From: Bradyrhizobium sp. 132
Lineage (GTDB): Bacteria > Pseudomonadota > Alphaproteobacteria > Rhizobiales > Xanthobacteraceae
Reading direction: 5' to 3'
Assembly (NCBI RefSeq): GCF_023074185.1
Contig: NZ_JADPKY010000143.1
Span: 1 to 64,000, forward strand
DNA length: 64,000 nt
Shown piece after piece: positions 60,053 to 64,000 of this stretch. The translations under genes and the position numbers were made by a program. Within the stretch, counting starts at the first letter, position 1. Each line of letters starts with the position of its first letter. Under the pieces are notes generated by a model, which did no database searches, had not been told where the DNA came from, and was given only the letters and a program-made list of their open reading frames with translations.

Positions 60053-60136
60053 GGTGGGGTAGCCGAAGGCGTAACCCACCAACTGCGTTCAGCATTCACG
60101 GAAGCAATGGTGGGTTACGCCTTCGGCTAACCCACC
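60053..60136. repeat. Perfect 22-bp inverted repeat downstream of ligD
   Basis: TAGCCGAAGGCGTAACCCAC with CA (60060-60081) pairs without mismatch with the arm at 60108-60129 (TGGTGGGTTACGCCTTCGGC with TA); outer GGTGGG/CCCACC extend it with one mismatch. The loop is 26 bases. This GGGTTACGCCTTCGGCTAACCC type is widespread between genes. It lies between the convergent ligD and DUF3309-like genes and can serve as a terminator for both. Confidence 0.85.
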
Positions 60137-60148
60137 ATGCAAGAGCGG

Positions 60149-60313
60149 CTAGATCCGTCCCAGCAATAGCAATATCAGCAGAATGACGATGACGAGTCCG
60201 AGGCCGCCGCCGCCATAATAGCCGGTGCCGTAGAACGGACCGCCGCCGATGCCGCTGAAGCCGCCGAGCAGGGCGATAACCAAAATGATCAGAATGATCG
60301 TACCGATAGACAT
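60149..60313 (-). CDS. DUF3309-like small membrane protein
   Basis: 54 residues: MSIGTIILIILVIALLGGFS, then a Gly/Tyr-rich loop (GTGYYGGGGLG) and LVIVILLILLLLGRI. Two hydrophobic helices around a GY-rich turn and a terminal LLGRI are the DUF3309 pattern. Function unknown. GGAGG lies 7 bases before ATG 60313. A stress-sigma-like promoter lies about 62 bases upstream. Confidence 0.85.
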   Translation of the reverse strand: MSIGTIILIILVIALLGGFSGIGGGPFYGTGYYGGGGLGLVIVILLILLLLGRI

Positions 60314-60374
60314 GCGAATCTCCTCCAGCCCTTCTTGAAAGGGTCGTTTGCAACCTGTCCCGTTGTGCGAGGGC

Positions 60375-60399
60375 AACTTGCCGCAGGTTTTAAAGTTCC
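60375..60399 (-). promoter_or_regulatory. EcfG-type promoter candidate for the DUF3309-like gene
   Basis: Minus strand: GGAAC at 60399-60395, 16 bases, then AGTT at 60378-60375, against the general-stress consensus GGAAC-N16/17-CGTT. The -10 to start-codon distance of 62 bases is reasonable. Confidence 0.4.
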
Positions 60400-60496
60400 C
60401 CCGATGAAACAGCGGTTGCACGGTCAGCTTGCATGGAACCTTTGACCCACCGGCCGGCATGACTATGTGAGGATCAGTCACTCACAGGGCAGGGCC

Positions 60497-60877
60497 ATGT
60501 CAGCACCGCTTGTCGTCTCCATTCCGCACCGTCTCGGCCGCGAGGAGGCGGTGCGCCGGCTCAAGACCGGGCTCGGCCGCGCCGCGGCCAGCATTCCGGT
60601 GATGCAGGTCGAGGAGGAGCGCTGGAGCGGCGACAGCATGAATTTTCGCATCCGCGCGCTGGGGCAGATCGCGAGCGGCCAGGTCGACGTCGCCGACGAC
60701 CACGTCAAGGTGCAGGTGGTGCTGCCCTGGCTGTTGCAGCGCTTTGCCGAGATGGCGCAGGCCACGATCCGCAAGCGCGGCCAGCTGCTGCTGGGCAAAG
60801 ACGAAAAAAAGCTAGCGTTCAAGCGCGGGCGCGCGGTCGCACCGGCCTCGCCGCACCCGCGGCGCGCGCCGAGATGA
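60497..60877 (+). CDS. Polyhydroxyalkanoic acid system family protein
   Basis: 126 residues beginning LVVSIPHRLGREEAVRRLKTGL, with ERWSGDSMNFRIRALGQIASG, VDVADDHVKVQVVLPWLLQRFAEMAQATIRKRG. This matches the small putative PHA granule-region protein family. It probably folds as a compact alpha/beta domain in the cytoplasm. The last 19 codons overlap the 3' end of treY on the other strand by 59 bases; the extension (RGRAVAPASPHPRRAPR) is basic and not family-like, so the native stop may have been lost. Confidence 0.8.
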   Translation: MSAPLVVSIPHRLGREEAVRRLKTGLGRAAASIPVMQVEEERWSGDSMNFRIRALGQIASGQVDVADDHVKVQVVLPWLLQRFAEMAQATIRKRGQLLLGKDEKKLAFKRGRAVAPASPHPRRAPR

Positions 60878-63605
60878 CGGCAGCGGGAAAATTGCCAAGC
60901 GCCTGCGCGAGCAGCAGATCGTTGCCCGCGAGACCCGGCACGTGGTAGCCCGTGACGTCGATGGTGGCGTCGAGCTCATCGAGCGTCGGCCATTCGCGTC
61001 CTGCTTGCGTGAAGGGTGCGAACTGGCGCCCGACCACGACGATCGCCGCGGCGCGGCCGTGGCGGCGGGCAAAGGCCACGACATGGTCGGCGTGCGCGCC
61101 CCGAACCTGAAGCGGCTGGTAATCGCCTCGCGCGAAGACGTCAGGGAGTTCGTTGCGCAGCTTGAGGAGGTGCCGCGTCCAGGCCAGCTTGAGCTGGCCA
61201 ACCGGCCAGCTCTTGATCAGATGCTTCGAGTCCGGATTGTCCAGCATGCCCAGCGCCGCGTGCCGCGCGGAAAAATCCACCGGGCGCCGGTTGTCGGGAT
61301 CGACCAGCGACAGGTCCCAAAATTCGGTACCTTGGTAGAAGTCCGGGACGCCGGGCAAGGTCGCCTTGAGCGTGAGCTGGCTCAGCGCGTTCAGCGCGCC
61401 GAGCAGCGCGACGCGGCGCGCCAAGGTTTGCAGCGCCTCCAGGAATTCGCCAGACAGCGCCGGATCGAGGATCTTCGCGATGAAGCTCTTGACGCCGTTC
61501 TCATACGCCTCATGCGGGTTGAGCCAGCTCGTCTCCTCCTTGCCCTCGCGCGCGGCCTTGAGCGCATAGGCCTGGATACGCTCGACGAAACCGGCGTCGG
61601 CCGGCTCCCGGAGCAACCAGGCGCCGAGCAGGGTCTGGTAGAGCATGTATTCGAATGTCGCCGACGGGGCACGCAGATTGCCGTCGAGCGCAATGTGCGG
61701 TGCGTTCAGGACCTTCCAGCGGGCCACCGCGCTGGTCCATTCGCCGGGAATTTCACTCAGGGCCGCGATCCGCGCGCGGGCGTCCTCGCCGCGTTTCGTG
61801 TCATGGGTGGCGGTCGCCGTCATTCCTTGCGGCCATTCCCTGGCGCGGGCCTGCATGATCTCGTGGAAAGCGGGAACGGTGAGGCCGCTGCTCGCGGGAT
61901 CACCGCCGACCTCGTTCATCGCGAGCAGCCGGTGGAATTGATAGAACGCGGTGTCCTCCAGCGACTTCGCCATCATCGGCCCGGTAAACTGCTGCACCTT
62001 CAGCGCAAAGCGGCGCACCCGCGGGGCGCTGTGCGGAGGGCGGCCACGCTTGAGCAGGTCCATGGTGAGCGCGTCGCGCAGGAAGTCGAAGATGCCTTCG
62101 TCCGCGGCGAACCATTCGGCGCGAGCGCGTGCGATGGTGTCGTCGATCAGCTTGCGATCGTTCGCCGCTGGCGCGCTCGTCGTCAGATAGGTCCGGTACA
62201 CCGGGAAATGCAGCACATAAAGCTCGAGCGCCTGCCGCAGGCTGTCGGCTGAAAAGTCGCGGGTCGAGTAATGCCCGTTGGCGATGCGCGCAAGCAGGCG
62301 GGTCAGAACCGTGAATTCGCTGGTCAGCAGCGTCTCCAGCACGCGCCTTTTGGCGTCCTTGACGTAAGGCGCGAGCCGCGGCGGCCGGTTGCTGATCTGC
62401 CGCCAGGTTTCGTCCAAAGCCTCCAGCCCCTTGGCGTCGACCAGAACATGAGTGATGGCGTTCATCCACTCATAGCCGGTGGTGCCCTGGACGCCGGCGA
62501 AGTGCGGCAGACGCTCGTGCTCGCACAGGATCTTCTCGATCACCGTATAGAACGGCTTCGTCGTGCCCTGCGCGTCGCGCACCAGCCGGCGCAGCCGCTG
62601 ACAGTATTGCGCGGGGTCGCGCAGGCCGTCGATGTGATCGAGGCGGATGCCCTGCAGTCTGCCCTCGGCAATGAGTTGCTTCACCAGCCGGTGCGTGGCG
62701 GCGAACGTGCCGGGGTCCTCGACGCGCAGGCCGGCGAGCCCGTTGACGTCGAAGAAGCGGCGATAGTTGATGTCGCTGGAGGCAAGCCGCCAGTGCACGA
62801 GCTTGTAGTGCTGGCGTTCCAGCAGGTGATGCAGCGCCAGCGTCTGCGCGGGACGGTCCTTGGCGGCGCGATAGGCGCCGAGGCCGCGCGCGACGAGGTC
62901 GGCGCTGCCTGCGATCTCCCTAAGCTCCGCCTTGAAGCCGGGCGCTTCCTTGCGGTTGGGGCGGCGCAGTCCCGTGTAGCGCGCGGCAAGCGACAGCAGG
63001 CGCTTGCCGGCTTCGCTCTCGGCCGCGTCCGCCTCCTTCACGATCATGCGCAGCATTTCGCCATAGCGCTCCGGCGCGATCGGCAGGCGGTGCTCGAAAT
63101 ACCAGGCCGAGAAGCTGCCTTCGTCGGAATCGTAGCGCAGCTCGATCTCGCCGCGCTCAAGTGCTTCGCCATAGGAGGCGCCGAGGATCGGCAGCAGCAC
63201 GCCGTCGCGGGCGCGGTAGGGCAGCAGATCCCAGTCGATGTCGAAGGAAACTGCGTGCGGCGAAGTCTGGCCCCATTCCAGCACGTCCAGCCACCAGGGA
63301 TTGTCGGCAAAGTGGACGCCGACATGGTTCGGCACGAAATCGATGATGAGGCCTAGGTCGTTCTGCGTCAGCGCCTCGCTCAGTCGCGCGAAGCCGGCCT
63401 CGCCGCCGAGCTCTGGATTAAGCTGGCTGTGATCGACGGTGTCATAGCCGTGCGTCGAGCCCTTGCGGGCCTTCATCACCGGCGAGGTGTAGAGATGCGT
63501 GATCCCCAGCGCCTTTAGATAGGGTACCACCGCGGCGGCCTTGTCGAAGTCGAAATCCGCGGTGAGCTGAAGCCGGTAGGTTGCGAGAGGAATGGCTGGA
63601 GGCAT
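60819..63605 (-). CDS. treY: Malto-oligosyltrehalose synthase
   Basis: 928 residues, GH13 family. IPLATYRLQLTADFDFDKAAAVVPYLKALGITHLYTSPVM, GSTHGYDTVDHSQLNPELGG and LGLIIDFVPNHVG begin the barrel. IRLDHIDGLRDP carries the nucleophile Asp; the Glu acid/base follows in FYTVIEKILCEHERLP, and ATATHDTKRGEDARARI supplies the His-Asp pair. It converts the reducing end of maltodextrin to a trehalosyl unit. ATG 63605 lies 1 base after the treZ stop, so the two are coupled. Confidence 0.95.
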   Translation of the reverse strand: MPPAIPLATYRLQLTADFDFDKAAAVVPYLKALGITHLYTSPVMKARKGSTHGYDTVDHSQLNPELGGEAGFARLSEALTQNDLGLIIDFVPNHVGVHFADNPWWLDVLEWGQTSPHAVSFDIDWDLLPYRARDGVLLPILGASYGEALERGEIELRYDSDEGSFSAWYFEHRLPIAPERYGEMLRMIVKEADAAESEAGKRLLSLAARYTGLRRPNRKEAPGFKAELREIAGSADLVARGLGAYRAAKDRPAQTLALHHLLERQHYKLVHWRLASSDINYRRFFDVNGLAGLRVEDPGTFAATHRLVKQLIAEGRLQGIRLDHIDGLRDPAQYCQRLRRLVRDAQGTTKPFYTVIEKILCEHERLPHFAGVQGTTGYEWMNAITHVLVDAKGLEALDETWRQISNRPPRLAPYVKDAKRRVLETLLTSEFTVLTRLLARIANGHYSTRDFSADSLRQALELYVLHFPVYRTYLTTSAPAANDRKLIDDTIARARAEWFAADEGIFDFLRDALTMDLLKRGRPPHSAPRVRRFALKVQQFTGPMMAKSLEDTAFYQFHRLLAMNEVGGDPASSGLTVPAFHEIMQARAREWPQGMTATATHDTKRGEDARARIAALSEIPGEWTSAVARWKVLNAPHIALDGNLRAPSATFEYMLYQTLLGAWLLREPADAGFVERIQAYALKAAREGKEETSWLNPHEAYENGVKSFIAKILDPALSGEFLEALQTLARRVALLGALNALSQLTLKATLPGVPDFYQGTEFWDLSLVDPDNRRPVDFSARHAALGMLDNPDSKHLIKSWPVGQLKLAWTRHLLKLRNELPDVFARGDYQPLQVRGAHADHVVAFARRHGRAAAIVVVGRQFAPFTQAGREWPTLDELDATIDVTGYHVPGLAGNDLLLAQALGNFPAAVISARAAGAARPVRPRARA

Positions 63606-63606
63606 C

Positions 63607-64000
63607 TCAACCTCCGAGACGCCAGACCACCGACCAAGGCGGAAGCTTGTCGCCGGCCGCGCCGCCCCAGATCGGGGTGCCCGCACTGCCGTTGGAGTAT
63701 GCGATGTCTTTGTCGGACAGATTGGCGACCAGACGCAACGTCGCGCCATCTCCCATGCGCCAATGTGCGGTGAGCAGGCCGCTATCGGCTACGGCGGCAT
63801 CACCGAAGCGCGCATCTTTCAGTCGTGGCGCGATCTCTTTGTGGCGAAGCGCGAGCAGCTCCCGCACCAGCGCGAGACGTGCGTCCTGTTCCGGCGTGTG
63901 GCCGGTCCAGTCAAGCACGGCCGCTTGCAGCGTTGCCGGATCGAGCGGGTCGGGCACCTCGTCGCCGTATTTTTCGTAAGCCCAGGCGTACTCCTGCTTG
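63607..64000 (-). CDS. treZ: Malto-oligosyltrehalose trehalohydrolase, C-terminal part (5' end outside window)
   Basis: The frame is open from the window edge (64000) to TGA at 63609-63607, about 130 codons. EYAWAYEKYGDEVPDPLDPAT, then LRHKEIAPRLKDARFG, and the C-terminal beta domain with LVANLSDK and PPWSVVWRL match the end of TreZ. It releases trehalose from the TreY product. The GH13 catalytic residues lie outside the window. The pathway supports desiccation and osmotic tolerance. Confidence 0.9.
   Translation of the reverse strand, partial: KQEYAWAYEKYGDEVPDPLDPATLQAAVLDWTGHTPEQDARLALVRELLALRHKEIAPRLKDARFGDAAVADSGLLTAHWRMGDGATLRLVANLSDKDIAYSNGSAGTPIWGGAAGDKLPPWSVVWRLGG

Noticed and set aside
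60434..60460. GGAAC at 60434 as a stress promoter for the PHA-system gene
   Set aside because: No CGTT-like -10 at 16 or 17 bases; only the -35-like part is present.

Overview
The window looks like chromosomal DNA of a Bradyrhizobium-type alphaproteobacterium (Nitrobacteraceae, Rhizobiales). The support is uniformly high GC, the family composition (two TRAP systems, two MHS-type MFS carriers, two IclR regulators, CaiB/BaiF, AMP ligases, Kdp, Ku/LigD, TreYZ) and scattered palindromic repeats typical of that group. No rRNA, tRNA or CRISPR array was seen. The assignment comes from reading alone; no database was searched.

Layout. 1-93: right end of an IS5-type element. 0.4-6.4 kb: MHS transporter, exported dienelactone-hydrolase-like protein, serine beta-lactamase-family hydrolase, SDR epimerase-like protein, CbbY-like HAD phosphatase, NTF2-like protein. 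6.5-14.3 kb: a hexuronate/aldonate block made of a divergent mannonate/fructuronate oxidoreductase, a GntR regulator with a palindromic operator, TRAP DctPQM, an L-idonate/L-gulonate-type zinc dehydrogenase and mannonate dehydratase (UxuA). 14.4-24.2 kb: an amino-acid/2-oxo-acid block with an aminotransferase relic, TPP enzyme, DadA-like oxidase, Asp/Glu racemase family protein, split sulfopyruvate-decarboxylase-like enzyme and SDR, facing an operon of an ABC binding protein, FAD dehydrogenase and IclR. 24.3-25.8 kb: an intact IS66-family element with 8-bp target duplication inside a palindromic repeat. 26-31.7 kb: MHS transporter, GH79-like glycosidase, decayed DNA, exported FAH-family protein, periplasmic binding protein, small exported protein. 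31.7-43.8 kb: divergent CoA-dependent dicarboxylate cluster (CaiB/BaiF transferase, MaoC hydratase, CitE lyase, IclR, opposed to TRAP DctPQM, acyl-CoA dehydrogenase, AMP ligase and CoA transferase), resembling itaconate/C5-dicarboxylate catabolism. 43.8-48 kb: upp and several small-protein operons. 48-56.2 kb: kdpFABCDE. 56.4-60 kb: divergent ku and ligD (NHEJ). 60-64 kb: DUF3309-like peptide, PHA-system protein, treY and the 3' part of treZ.

The most interesting observation is a shared two-part promoter signature. TTATGAnnTnCnTATA is followed, at identical spacing, by TC(A/G)TCTCG. It lies upstream of the kdp operon and of two neighbouring operons of unknown small proteins, with a half-site before a third. 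Its 6-5-6 direct-repeat geometry suits an OmpR-type regulator such as KdpE, so a local KdpDE regulon that includes undescribed small proteins is a testable prediction. Other points of note are a DapA-family protein lacking the Schiff-base lysine, a nearly palindromic EcfG-type bidirectional promoter between ku and ligD, and the two catabolic clusters.
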